DNA from: a virus
Length of the DNA: 32,302 bases
IMG/VR virus record: IMGVR_UViG_3300042473_000041
Location: 1 to 32,302 of that record
Strand: one strand, 5' to 3'
Shown here: in pieces, positions 7,643 to 16,030 of the stretch
Layout: each line of letters begins with the position of its first letter
Numbering within the stretch: the stretch's first letter is position 1
Position numbers and translations under genes: made by a program
Notes under the pieces: model-generated
The model's database searches: none
Told to the model about the DNA's origin: nothing
The model's input: only the letters and a program-made list of their open reading frames with translations

Positions 7643-8665
7643 ATTTTCGGTCACGAGTTTTACCACGAACATTTACGCAGATATATCGTTGTATTCGGAA
7701 CGATGTTCAACAACATCGTTGTTTCAAGAAAAACAACTGCTGGCGTAGTTGATAAACGAATTAAAGTTCCTATTTCATATTCACCACGCGATAAACTATT
7801 GGCTCGAATCGAAACAGATCCTTCTCTAAGAAAACCTGACGCTGTTTCTTTGCCACGCATGGGCTTTGAGATGACATCAATGACGTATGCTGGTGAGCGC
7901 AAATTAAGCACAATTAAGAAGTTTACTGCACTTGGAACCAATGGAACCAATCGTACAATTATGTACGCGCCAGTTCCATACGATGTAAACTTTCAACTAA
8001 GCATCATGGTAAAGAACGCGGAAGATGGTACTCAAATTCTTGAGCAGATCCTTCCATTCTTTACTCCGGAGTGGACTAATACCGTTCAGCTAATAGACGA
8101 TATGGATATTAAGTTAGATATCCCGCTCGTTTTACTTTCTGTTTCTTCAGACGACACGTACGAGGGAGATTTTGAAACTCGCCGTGCTTTAATCTGGACT
8201 TTAGATTTTACGATGAAGTGTTACTTCTTTGGTCCAACAAAGACTAAGAAACTAATTAAGTTGGCAAATGTCAATTTCTTTATCGATGGATTTGACACAG
8301 CTATCGGTACTTCAAACACTGCTCTAGAAAAAGTGACAATCCGACCAGGATTAGAGCCAACAGCTAACTTAGCTGGAACGATTTCTTCTTCTGGAAATTT
8401 GGTTACAGGTTCCGCAACTTCATTTACCACAACTATGGCAGTTGGTAATTATGTAAAAGCTGCCAATCAATTCAAGCTCGTTACATCGATTGCCAATAAT
8501 ATATCCATGAGAGTTGATTCTGCATTTAACACAAACTTGGTAGCAAACAACTACCAGTCAACCTATAAAGGAACTGGTACAGCTAATTCTTCGTTGAGCA
8601 TTAGCGAAGAATACATTTTGGTCACCGATGACTGGGATTATATCGTAACGATAGAAGACGTATAA
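7643..8665 (+). CDS. 15: Tail sheath terminator / stabiliser gp15 with apparent ATT start and an inserted beta domain
   Basis: The first ATG in frame is 7703, but the frame upstream is open and reads FGHEFYHEHLRRYIVVFGTM, which lines up with the N-terminus of T4 gp15 as I recall it (MFGYFYNSSFRRYATLMGDL). AAGGAG at 7629-7634 is eight bases from the ATT at 7643, which falls exactly where the initiating Met should be; the stop of gp14 blocks any start further up. That gives 340 residues, against 272 in T4. The excess is largely a Ser/Thr-rich beta domain in the last third (GTISSSGNLVTGSATSF, VGNYVKAANQFKLVTSI). gp15 caps the finished tail and joins it to the neck. Identity is firm; the ATT start is inferred. 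The conservative alternative is 7703-8665. Confidence 0.8.
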   Translation: MFGHEFYHEHLRRYIVVFGTMFNNIVVSRKTTAGVVDKRIKVPISYSPRDKLLARIETDPSLRKPDAVSLPRMGFEMTSMTYAGERKLSTIKKFTALGTNGTNRTIMYAPVPYDVNFQLSIMVKNAEDGTQILEQILPFFTPEWTNTVQLIDDMDIKLDIPLVLLSVSSDDTYEGDFETRRALIWTLDFTMKCYFFGPTKTKKLIKLANVNFFIDGFDTAIGTSNTALEKVTIRPGLEPTANLAGTISSSGNLVTGSATSFTTTMAVGNYVKAANQFKLVTSIANNISMRVDSAFNTNLVANNYQSTYKGTGTANSSLSISEEYILVTDDWDYIVTIEDV

Positions 8666-8668
8666 AAT

Positions 8669-9103
8669 ATGAACAGTATTATGGATAACTTGACCAAAGC
8701 ATTAGAAATGAATCCTCTTGTGGTTGAAGAACAAAAAGAAGAACAGCTTCCTGCGGTCGTCGAAGAAACAAACGATGCCGAGCAGGACTTTGAGCTTGCG
8801 CGCAAAAATCTACAAGAACTCGCTAAGAAAGGAAACAAGGCTCTTGATGAGTTGATTATGCTTGCTAAGAATAGCGAGCACCCTCGTGCGTACGAAGTGG
8901 TTGCCACGCTAATTAAAACACTAGCTGATACCAACAAAGACTTGCTTGAAACACGCAAGAAAAAAATTGATATCGATAAGGCTCGTGGTGTCCAACCCGA
9001 AGGCTCGCCTAAAACAGTTAACAATAATCTATTCGTCGGATCAACAGCTGAGTTACAAAAGTTTCTAAAAGAACGCGCCAAGAATCTGGAGTCAGATGAA
9101 TGA
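8669..9103 (+). CDS. 16: Terminase small subunit gp16
   Basis: The 144-residue acidic, helical protein lies directly before gp17, overlapping it by four bases (ATGA), as in T4-like phages (T4 gp16 is 164 residues). The central region (ARKNLQELAKKGNKALDELI, then LAKNSEHPRAYEVVATLIKT) is the predicted helical oligomerisation core, and NNNLFVGSTAELQKFLKE near the C-terminus is the conserved tail that contacts the large subunit. Small terminase forms rings that regulate gp17 and select DNA for packaging. Two starts are possible, ATG 8669 or ATG 8681 (MDNLTKALEM); neither has a good ribosome binding site, so coupling to gp15, which ends four bases upstream, is likely. Confidence 0.85.
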   Translation: MNSIMDNLTKALEMNPLVVEEQKEEQLPAVVEETNDAEQDFELARKNLQELAKKGNKALDELIMLAKNSEHPRAYEVVATLIKTLADTNKDLLETRKKKIDIDKARGVQPEGSPKTVNNNLFVGSTAELQKFLKERAKNLESDE

Positions 9104-10749
9104 GCGCAGTGATGCAAGAAGAAGATTATGATTTTGAGATTGAACATAATGGTGTAAACGGAAATCCGCTTCTAAAGCCAGTCGGTATGCAAATCGAGTG
9201 GCAACCATGGCAAATCGAAGAATACCTAAAGTGTAAAGAAGATCCGATTTATTTCTGTGAGAAATATGTAAAGATTATCTCTCTTGACGAGGGTGTAATC
9301 AACTTTAAGATGTTCGACTTTCAGAAGCGGTTCGTTAAGGCTGCTAAAGAAAATCGCTTTACTATTGTTCGTTGCGGTCGCCAGATGGGTAAAACTACCA
9401 CCGCGACTGGCTTATTGTTACACGAAGGCTTGTTTGCTGACAACCCATCCTATATCGCTATCCTCGCTAACAAAATGGATACGGCTCAGGAAATTCTTGA
9501 CCGTATTCAAATGGCATACGAAAACCTGCCATTGTGGATGCAACAAGGTGTTGTAGCTTGGAACAAACGAAGCTTCGCACTAGAAAATGGTGCCAAGTTT
9601 ATCTGTGCGCCTACATCAAGTTCTGCTATTCGTGGTAAGTCTATCTCGGTCCTGTACCTCGACGAATTTGCTCACATTCCGCCACACATTCAGCTAAAGT
9701 TCTTCACCGCTACATATCCAGTTATTTCGTCTGGTAAGCAAACCAAGATTATCATTACATCCACACCAAATGGTATGGAACTGTATTACAAGCTGTGGAC
9801 TGACGCTGTCAAGAAACGTAACAGCTATACAGCGGTTGACGTTCACTGGTCTGAATATCCTGGTCGTGATGAGAAGTGGAAAGAAGAAACAATTAACAAT
9901 ACTTCACCTGAGCAATTCCGTCAGGAATACGAAGTAGAGTTCCTTGGTTCTAGTAATACGCTACTATCGGCTGAGTGCTTGCAACGACTAACCTATGAAG
10001 ATCCTATTTCTACTCATGGTTCTACTAGAATCTATGCGATGCCAGATCCGGAACACCGTTATGTAATGACGGCTGACGTGGCGCGTGGTGTCGGCGGTGA
10101 CTACTCTACATTCGTCGTTGTTGATGTTACCGAATTTCCATATAGAGTGGCTGCGGTCTATCGAGATAACAACGTAGAACCACAGATGTTCCCGCACTTT
10201 ATTAATGAATCCCATAAGTTCTATAACTTTTGTCCCATTTTAGTTGAAACTAACGACATTGGCCAGCAGATAGCCGAAATGTTAATTTCAGATTTTGAGT
10301 GCGAGGGTGTACTGAGAATCACTCAAACTGGTCGTAAGGGTCAGGTTCTGGGTGGTGGATTTCACAAACAATCAAGAGTTGGTCTAAAGACAACTCAGCC
10401 TACAAAGCGAGTCGGTTGTTTGAACATGAAGGCTTTGATCGAGAACAATAAATTGATAATCAACGATTACGATTTGTTGAGTGAACTCTCTACTTTTATA
10501 AGTAAAGGGACGTCTTACGAAGCCGAGTATGGTAAACATGACGATCTTGTTATGTGTTTGGTATTATTTGCTTGGATGACAAATCAAAATTATTTCAAAG
10601 ATTTATTAGAAACCGATGTCAGAAAGAACTTAATGGAAGAACGAGAAAAAGAACTGGAAGACGACATGTTACCGTTCTTTGCCGACGATGGAATGAACTT
10701 CGAAGACGAAGTTTATGTGTCTGCTTTCGACCGTGAATTATTCTTCTAA
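9100..10749 (+). CDS. 17: Terminase large subunit gp17, packaging ATPase and nuclease
   Basis: The 549-residue motor protein (T4: 610) has all expected parts. The N-terminal ATPase shows Walker A GRQMGKTT at residues 93-100, Walker B VLYLDE at 184-189 with the catalytic Glu, and the coupling motif TSTP at 220-223. The C-terminal RNase H-like nuclease shows MTADVARG (Asp 326), LVETNDIG and the final KHDDLVMCLVLFAW with the metal-binding aspartates. It pumps DNA into the prohead through gp20 and cuts the concatemer. It overlaps gp16 by four bases. The stop is followed by the promoter region of gp18. No missing key residue is seen. Confidence 0.95.
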   Translation: MSAVMQEEDYDFEIEHNGVNGNPLLKPVGMQIEWQPWQIEEYLKCKEDPIYFCEKYVKIISLDEGVINFKMFDFQKRFVKAAKENRFTIVRCGRQMGKTTTATGLLLHEGLFADNPSYIAILANKMDTAQEILDRIQMAYENLPLWMQQGVVAWNKRSFALENGAKFICAPTSSSAIRGKSISVLYLDEFAHIPPHIQLKFFTATYPVISSGKQTKIIITSTPNGMELYYKLWTDAVKKRNSYTAVDVHWSEYPGRDEKWKEETINNTSPEQFRQEYEVEFLGSSNTLLSAECLQRLTYEDPISTHGSTRIYAMPDPEHRYVMTADVARGVGGDYSTFVVVDVTEFPYRVAAVYRDNNVEPQMFPHFINESHKFYNFCPILVETNDIGQQIAEMLISDFECEGVLRITQTGRKGQVLGGGFHKQSRVGLKTTQPTKRVGCLNMKALIENNKLIINDYDLLSELSTFISKGTSYEAEYGKHDDLVMCLVLFAWMTNQNYFKDLLETDVRKNLMEEREKELEDDMLPFFADDGMNFEDEVYVSAFDRELFF

Positions 10750-10756
10750 AACCGTA

Positions 10757-10786
10757 TTTTACTAAATATATTACAAATATTATTAT
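10757..10786 (+). promoter_or_regulatory. Composite promoter of gp18: TTTTACTAA-N15-TATTAT overlapping late box ACTAAATA
   Basis: TTTTACTAA at 10757-10765 is followed, after exactly 15 bases, by TATTAT at 10781-10786, the same geometry as the promoters of the replication genes. ACTAAATA at 10761-10768 also matches the late-promoter type. The region lies between gp17 and gp18, with the gp18 ribosome binding site (AAGGAG) downstream. Both signals are read by eye. Confidence 0.6.
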
Positions 10787-10820
10787 ATTTCTGGCTCTAT
10801 TTTGAACAAGGAGAAACAAG

Positions 10821-12815
10821 ATGGCATTCCAAGTCAGTCCAGGTATCAATGTAAGAGAAATTGACCTGACCACCGTTGTACCAGCAGTTTCCGCTTCTGT
10901 TGGTGCGTTTGCAGGCGTTTTTAGCTTCGGTCCAGCTGAAGAACGCGTGTTAGTCAGTTCTGAAAACTCTCTTGTAAAGATTTTCGGTAAGCCAACCGCA
11001 GACAATTTCGAAACATTCTACACTGCAGCTAACTTCTTAGCATACGGCAACGCTCTTTATGTTGTTCGTGCTATCGATACAGCTGCTAGAAACGCACAGG
11101 CTAACACAGCTGCTGAAACTACGATTCAAATTAAAAATCTAGCAGATTATGAAGATGGTATTTCTGCTGGCGCTAACGCTGTTTACTACGCTCGCTATGC
11201 TGGTACACTAGGTAATTCACTAAAGATCTCTGTTTGTGACTCGGCAAATGCTTATAGCAATGCCCTAGACATGACAGATGGCGCTGCTACTATTGAAGGC
11301 ACACTAACACTTGTTCCAAACAGCCTAACTGCTAACTTAAGAGTTGTTTCTGCTGTATCGAACACTGCTGCTAATACTTCTGCTACAAGCATCATCGGTA
11401 AAATTAGAGTTGGCGATTATCTAGTTGTAAATGGTCAGAGCCAATATCTAAAGGTAGCTTCTCTTGGTGCTGCTGTTGAAACTGGCAACGCCAGCGTATT
11501 CAGTGCACAAGCTGTAATTACTTTCGATAGCAAGTTTACTGGTTCTGCCAACGCAACCGCTAACTCTTCAAACGCACTAACTCGCTACTGGGAATTCTAC
11601 AATGAAGTAGATAAAGCTCCAGGACAGTCGACCTTTGTTGCTGCTTATGGTAATACTTTTGCACAGGACGAACTACACATTGTTGTAGTTGACGAAGATG
11701 GTCTATTCAGCGGTACTAAGAACGCTGTTTTAGAAGTATTTGAAGGTCTATCCCGCGCTACAAACGCTAAGGGCGAAAACGGTCAGACTTTATACTACAA
11801 AGATGTAATTACAACTGACTCTGAGTATATCTATTGGGCAAATCATCGTGCTGGTGCTCCAGCTGCTGTTGCTCTAAGCGTCGCTTCTTCAGCTCAAACT
11901 CTACCAATGACTCTATCGTTCTCGAATGGTGTCGATACTTCGACAGAAAGTTCGGTTACACTAGGAAATCTTGGTACTGCATACGACCTATTCAAAGACA
12001 AGAACGTTGTTGACGTTTCTCTAGTCATGACTGGTAAAGCAGGTTCGGGTGTTGCTAACTATGTAATCGACAATATCGCTGAAACTCGTAAAGATTGCGT
12101 GGCTTTCGTTTCGCCAACTCGCTCGACTTCAGCTGATTCTATCGTAACTTTCCGCAATACTCTATCGTCAACTTCTTACGCTGTAATCGATTCTGGTTAC
12201 AAGTATCAGTATGACCGCTATAACGACGTTTATCGCTACATCCCACTAAACGGCGACATCGCTGGTCTATGCGCAAGAACTGATGAAACTCGTGACCCAT
12301 GGTTCTCACCAGCTGGTTTCACTCGTGGTCAGATTAAAAATCTAGTTAAGCTAAACTTTAATCCAAACCAAGCAGAACGCGACCTACTTTACAAGAACGG
12401 TGTAAACCCAGTTGTAACTTTCCCAGGACGTGGTACTGTATTGTTTGGTGACAAGACTATGTTGGCTAAACCATCTGCGTTTGACCGCATCAACGTTCGC
12501 CGTCTATTCATCGTACTAGAGAAAGCGATTTCTACTGCTGCTGAATTTGCTCTGTTTGAATTCAACGACGAGTTTACTCGTGCGCAATTCAAGAACCTAG
12601 TTGAGCCATATCTACGCGAAGTACAAGGTCGCCAAGGCATTACCGATTTCAAAGTAATCTGTGATACCACTAACAACACTGGTGATGTAATTGATCGTAA
12701 CGAATTTGTTGGTGACATCTACATCAAGCCAGCTCGTTCGATTAACTTCATCCAGTTGAATTTTATCGCTGTACGCTCTGGTGTTGAGTTTAACGAAATC
12801 GTTCAAGGAGCATAA
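10821..12815 (+). CDS. 18: Tail sheath protein gp18
   Basis: The 664-residue protein is nearly the T4 length (659). The N-terminus (FQVSPGINVREIDLTTVVPA) is the classic sheath start, whose N-terminal arm links neighbouring subunits. The C-terminal third is best conserved, with IKNLVKLNFNPNQAERDLLY, NPVVTFPGRGTVLFGDKTM, DRINVRRLFIVLEKAI and QGITDFKVICDTTNNTGDVI. The middle (residues of about 90-280) is Ala/Ser/Asn-rich and beta-structured, corresponding to the variable protruding domains. Subunits stack around the gp19 tube and contract to drive infection. AAGGAG 7 bases upstream supports the start. It is followed three bases later by gp19. Confidence 0.95.
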   Translation: MAFQVSPGINVREIDLTTVVPAVSASVGAFAGVFSFGPAEERVLVSSENSLVKIFGKPTADNFETFYTAANFLAYGNALYVVRAIDTAARNAQANTAAETTIQIKNLADYEDGISAGANAVYYARYAGTLGNSLKISVCDSANAYSNALDMTDGAATIEGTLTLVPNSLTANLRVVSAVSNTAANTSATSIIGKIRVGDYLVVNGQSQYLKVASLGAAVETGNASVFSAQAVITFDSKFTGSANATANSSNALTRYWEFYNEVDKAPGQSTFVAAYGNTFAQDELHIVVVDEDGLFSGTKNAVLEVFEGLSRATNAKGENGQTLYYKDVITTDSEYIYWANHRAGAPAAVALSVASSAQTLPMTLSFSNGVDTSTESSVTLGNLGTAYDLFKDKNVVDVSLVMTGKAGSGVANYVIDNIAETRKDCVAFVSPTRSTSADSIVTFRNTLSSTSYAVIDSGYKYQYDRYNDVYRYIPLNGDIAGLCARTDETRDPWFSPAGFTRGQIKNLVKLNFNPNQAERDLLYKNGVNPVVTFPGRGTVLFGDKTMLAKPSAFDRINVRRLFIVLEKAISTAAEFALFEFNDEFTRAQFKNLVEPYLREVQGRQGITDFKVICDTTNNTGDVIDRNEFVGDIYIKPARSINFIQLNFIAVRSGVEFNEIVQGA

Positions 12816-12818
12816 GAA

Positions 12819-13343
12819 ATGGCATTTAATGTAAATGAAATTAGACAAAACATGATTGGTGACGGTGCTCGTCCGTCACTATTCGAAGTAACAATGGTCA
12901 ACCCTATCTCTAGAGTTGGCGATGAAACACTTCGTTACATGGTTCGTGCTGCTCAATTACCAGCTTCTAATCTTGGTCTAATCGAAATTCCTTATTTCGG
13001 TCGCCGTATTAAAGTTGCTGGTAGCAGAACTTTTGATAACTGGTCTGTAACTGTCATGAACGACGAAAACTTTGCAGTTCGTCGTGCCATGGAAGCATGG
13101 TCTTCAGCTATCAACAGCAATCAAACCAACCTAAGAAGCGTCCCTAACTATCGCACAACTGCTGATGTTATTCAGTATGCTAAGGATGGTTCGGAACTAC
13201 GTCGCTATCAATTCGTAAACATCTTCCCACTTTCAATTTCTGCAATAGAACTAAGCTGGTTAGACGGCGATGCGGTTGAAGAATACACTGTAGAATTCGC
13301 ATTCGACTACTGGACTGTAGCCGATAGCGAAATTATCCAGTAA
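12819..13343 (+). CDS. 19: Tail tube protein gp19
   Basis: The 174-residue protein (T4: 163) directly follows the sheath gene, with the ribosome binding site (AAGGAG at 12807-12812) inside the end of gp18. Typical tail-tube stretches are SLFEVTMVNPISRVG, RYMVRAAQLPASNLGLIEIP, FGRRIKVAGSRTFDNWSVTV, then FVNIFPLSISAIELSWLDGD and VEEYTVEFAFDYWTV at the C-terminus. Hexameric rings of this protein stack into the inner tube through which DNA passes. A second protein of the same apparent fold is encoded at 19625-20140. A strong hairpin follows the stop. Confidence 0.93.
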   Translation: MAFNVNEIRQNMIGDGARPSLFEVTMVNPISRVGDETLRYMVRAAQLPASNLGLIEIPYFGRRIKVAGSRTFDNWSVTVMNDENFAVRRAMEAWSSAINSNQTNLRSVPNYRTTADVIQYAKDGSELRRYQFVNIFPLSISAIELSWLDGDAVEEYTVEFAFDYWTVADSEIIQ

Positions 13344-13357
13344 AAATGACTTGATTT

Positions 13358-13386
13358 GGAACGCTACATATAATGTGTAGCGTTCC
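13358..13386 (+). promoter_or_regulatory. Perfect 11-bp palindrome with TATAAT in its loop, between gp19 and gp20
   Basis: GGAACGCTACA at 13358-13368 and TGTAGCGTTCC at 13376-13386 are exact reverse complements around the loop TATAATG. TATAAT at 13369-13374 could be a -10 box; 17 bases upstream is ATGACT, four of six matches to TTGACA. There is no T-run, so a standard terminator is unlikely. In RNA the stem would be stable and could act in processing or attenuation; in DNA it is an operator-like dyad around a -10 box. Confidence 0.6.
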
Positions 13387-13407
13387 TTCCAGTCGGAGAA
13401 AAATATA

Positions 13408-15045
13408 ATGGCTCAGTTGTTTGGTTTTGAAATCGTAAGAAAGAAAGAAGCAGAAGAGAAGGCGCAACCTGATCGCTTAGTAACATTTGCACCCGAAATT
13501 AAAGATGACGGTGCGGTTGTTGTAGCGGAAGGTGGCGTCTTTGGCACATACTTAGATCTTGAAGGTTCAGCTCGTACTGAATCAGATCTAGTTGCCAAGT
13601 ATCGCGAGATGTCACTTCAACCAGAAGTTGAATCCGCGATTGATGATATTGTAAATGAGTTCGTATCATACGACTCAGATTATAAATTAGTTGATATCAA
13701 CCTAGACGATCTAGAGTTTGGTAACAAAGTAAAAGATAAGATTCGCGAAGAGTTTAAGAACATCGTTCAGTTGTTAGACTTTAATAACAGTGGCTACGAA
13801 ATCGTTCGTCGTTGGTATATTGATGGTAGACTATACTATCATGCGATTATTGACGTACAGAACCCACGCGAAGGCATTCAAGAAATTCGTTATATCGATC
13901 CGCGCAAGATCCGTAAGATCCGCGAGATTAAAAGAGTTCGTAGAAACTCACAAGCATCAACTGCAGGTCAGCAAGTTCATACAACAGAAACTAAACAAGA
14001 ATACTACATGTATTCTGAGCGTGGTTTCTCTGGCGGTACTCGTGCTGGCGTAAGCACAACAAGTTATCAACCAGCTGCTGCTGGCTCAACTGGTATTCGT
14101 ATTGCTACTGATTCTATTATCCATGTGACATCTGGTCTAATGGATGCTTCCAATCAAATGGTACTTTCGTATCTACATAAAGCAATCAAGCCACTCAACC
14201 AACTACGCACACTAGAAGACGCAACAGTAATCTATCGTATTTCGCGTGCTCCTGAGCGTCGTATCTTCTACATTGACGTCGGTAATCTGCCAAAGATCAA
14301 AGCAGAACAATATCTTCGCGACATGATGGTTCGTCACAAGAACCGTCTGGTGTACGATGCTACAACTGGTGACATCCGCGACGACCGTAAGTTTATGACG
14401 ATGCTAGAAGACTTCTGGCTTCCACGTCGCGAAGGTGGTAAGGGTACAGAAATTACTACACTTCCTGGCGGTCAGAACCTTGGCGAAATCGACGATGTTC
14501 TATACTTCCAGAAGAAAATGTACAAGTCGCTTGGTGTTCCAGTTTCTCGTCTAGAAAGCGAGGGTGGATTTAATCTTGGTCGTGCTGCTGAGATTACTCG
14601 TGATGAGTTGAAGTTCGGCAAGTTCATCGACCGTATGCGCATGCGCTTCTCTAATCTATTCAAAGAAGCATTAAAGAAACAATTGATTCTCAAGGGAGTT
14701 ATTTCTGAAGAAGAATCAAATGAAATCTTTAGCAATATTCGTTTTGACTTTATGCGCGATGGTTACTTTACAGAATTGAAAGAAGCTGAAATCTTAACAA
14801 ATCGTTTAGCGTTGGCTCAGTCAATGGAACAATATGTCGGTAAGTATTACTCTCACCAATATATGCGTACTAAAGTTCTACATCAATCAGAAGAAGAAAT
14901 GGATCAGATTGATAAACAGATGGGCGAAGAGCATCAGGCTAATATCAAACTACAACAAGCATTAATTGACGCTGGACAGAATCCAAGTGCACCTCCTGGA
15001 GCTGACCAGCAAGGCGAGCAAGAACCGTCACCAGAACAACAATAA
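13408..15045 (+). CDS. 20: Portal vertex protein gp20
   Basis: The 545-residue protein (T4: 524) lies between the tube gene and the prohead core genes, as in T4. Diagnostic stretches are VAKYREMSLQPEVESAIDDI, VNEFVSYDSDYKLV, IRYIDPRKIRKIREIKRV, MVLSYLHKAIKPLNQLRTLE, YRISRAPERRIFYIDVGNLP and LGVPVSRLESEGGFNLGRAA. The dodecameric portal starts prohead assembly and is the channel for gp17-driven packaging. The C-terminus is rich in Gln, Glu and Pro (GADQQGEQEPSPEQQ) and probably disordered. The start is supported by CGGAG 12 bases upstream; the strong hairpin lies in the leader. Confidence 0.95.
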   Translation: MAQLFGFEIVRKKEAEEKAQPDRLVTFAPEIKDDGAVVVAEGGVFGTYLDLEGSARTESDLVAKYREMSLQPEVESAIDDIVNEFVSYDSDYKLVDINLDDLEFGNKVKDKIREEFKNIVQLLDFNNSGYEIVRRWYIDGRLYYHAIIDVQNPREGIQEIRYIDPRKIRKIREIKRVRRNSQASTAGQQVHTTETKQEYYMYSERGFSGGTRAGVSTTSYQPAAAGSTGIRIATDSIIHVTSGLMDASNQMVLSYLHKAIKPLNQLRTLEDATVIYRISRAPERRIFYIDVGNLPKIKAEQYLRDMMVRHKNRLVYDATTGDIRDDRKFMTMLEDFWLPRREGGKGTEITTLPGGQNLGEIDDVLYFQKKMYKSLGVPVSRLESEGGFNLGRAAEITRDELKFGKFIDRMRMRFSNLFKEALKKQLILKGVISEEESNEIFSNIRFDFMRDGYFTELKEAEILTNRLALAQSMEQYVGKYYSHQYMRTKVLHQSEEEMDQIDKQMGEEHQANIKLQQALIDAGQNPSAPPGADQQGEQEPSPEQQ

Positions 15046-15055
15046 GTTGAATAAT

Positions 15056-15084
15056 TTACTAAATATAGTGTTACTTTAATAAAG
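15056..15084 (+). promoter_or_regulatory. Late promoter candidate ACTAAATA (15059-15066) before the prohead core gene
   Basis: ACTAAATA lies 27 bases before the ATG at 15093, in the gap after gp20. As at gp18, it is embedded in a TTTACTAA element (15056-15063), but the hexamer 15 bases on is AATAAA, a poor -10. I therefore read this as a late promoter only. A ribosome binding site (AAAGGA) follows. Confidence 0.5.
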
Positions 15085-15092
15085 GAAACCCC

Positions 15093-15644
15093 ATGAAAGA
15101 CATCAAAGAATTAATTTATGCAGCGGTTGAAGAGAATGCAGTCAAGTTCCAAGAACTTGTAAACGCTCAGCTTCAAGTCCGCGCATACGATGCAATTGAA
15201 GCTCTTCGTCCTGAAATCGGCGCTTCTATGTTTGGCGAAGCCAAGAAAATGGAAGACGACGAAGAAGAAATGGAAGACGAGGATGAAGACGAAGAAATGG
15301 AAGACGAAGAAGAAATGGACGATAAAAAGAAGTCCATGAAAGAAGCTCTTCATTCTAACCAACAAAAGATTGATGTTGTCGACGACGAAAAGATCGACGC
15401 TAAAGATTTTGCTAAACTTCGTAAAATGAAGAAAGGCAACGTACAAGAAGTAGCAATGCCAAAAAATGCATCCGACTGGCAAGCACTAATCACTCATCAA
15501 GTTAAGACGGTCGGTCATCCAGTTGCAACTGATGCTCAGTTCCGTGCTACTCATGGTAAAGACACTAGCAAAATTGCAAGTCTAGAACCAGGAGAAGATA
15601 AGCTACAATACGCAACTGCTCAAGGCGGAACCGTAAAACAATGA
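15093..15644 (+). CDS. Acidic prohead core protein in the gp67 position
   Basis: The 183-residue protein directly follows portal gp20, where T4 encodes the small acidic core protein gp67. The N-terminal third is helical (KDIKELIYAAVEENAVKFQE), followed by an extreme acidic block at residues of about 52-77, made almost only of Asp, Glu and Met, then a Lys-rich stretch. The C-terminal part (NASDWQALITHQVKTVGHPV and on) is not seen in T4 gp67, which is only 80 residues. The acidic block and location suggest a scaffold component degraded by gp21 during maturation. Family membership is inferred from position and composition. It overlaps the next gene by four bases. Confidence 0.6.
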   Translation: MKDIKELIYAAVEENAVKFQELVNAQLQVRAYDAIEALRPEIGASMFGEAKKMEDDEEEMEDEDEDEEMEDEEEMDDKKKSMKEALHSNQQKIDVVDDEKIDAKDFAKLRKMKKGNVQEVAMPKNASDWQALITHQVKTVGHPVATDAQFRATHGKDTSKIASLEPGEDKLQYATAQGGTVKQ

Positions 15645-16021
15645 AATCATTTTCTGAATTCATGACCGAAGCTGCATTCTTGATGCGCAAGACAGGCGAA
15701 AACCTTGTCACGCAAAAGAACAAGTCAGGTCGCGCAGGATTTCCTGGCGGATTCGGCAAACATGAAAAAGTAAACGTCGGTGGTGAGTTGGGTTCTAGCA
15801 ATCCAACTCGTCATGCCAAAGCATTCGGCGGACTAAAGAAATTAATGCGCGATCGCGTTGAAGCTAAAGATGCTGTAAAGCAAATCTCTAAGCATGTCGA
15901 CCACAAACCATTAAATGATGAGATCGGAGCGATCGCAAGCGATAAACCAAACTCAGATGTACGCAATGTTATTAAACATCACTTGCGTAAAGCTGGTATG
16001 AAAAATACACATTTGCTGTAA
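15641..16021 (+). CDS. Probable internal head protein with T4-type capsid-targeting peptide
   Basis: The 126-residue basic protein begins MKSFSEFMTEAA, closely matching the capsid-targeting peptide of T4 internal proteins (MKTYQEFIAE, cut after Glu 10). Here Glu 10 is followed by Ala 11, the same place and residue type. The mature part would be 116 residues, Lys/Gly/His-rich at first (KNKSGRAGFPGGFGKHEKVN) and then helical (GGLKKLMRDRVEAKDAVKQI). It starts in an ATGA overlap with the acidic core gene and lies among the prohead genes, two genes from protease gp21. It could be packed with the DNA and injected, or be a core protein in the gp68 position. Targeting is inferred from motif and context. 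Confidence 0.6.
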   Translation: MKSFSEFMTEAAFLMRKTGENLVTQKNKSGRAGFPGGFGKHEKVNVGGELGSSNPTRHAKAFGGLKKLMRDRVEAKDAVKQISKHVDHKPLNDEIGAIASDKPNSDVRNVIKHHLRKAGMKNTHLL

Positions 16022-16030
16022 GGAACTAAT

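Noticed and set aside
7638-7748. GTG at 7638 as start of gp15 or of a separate small gene
   Set aside because: That frame gives a short product with no similarity to gp15, whereas the neighbouring frame encodes the conserved gp15 N-terminus.
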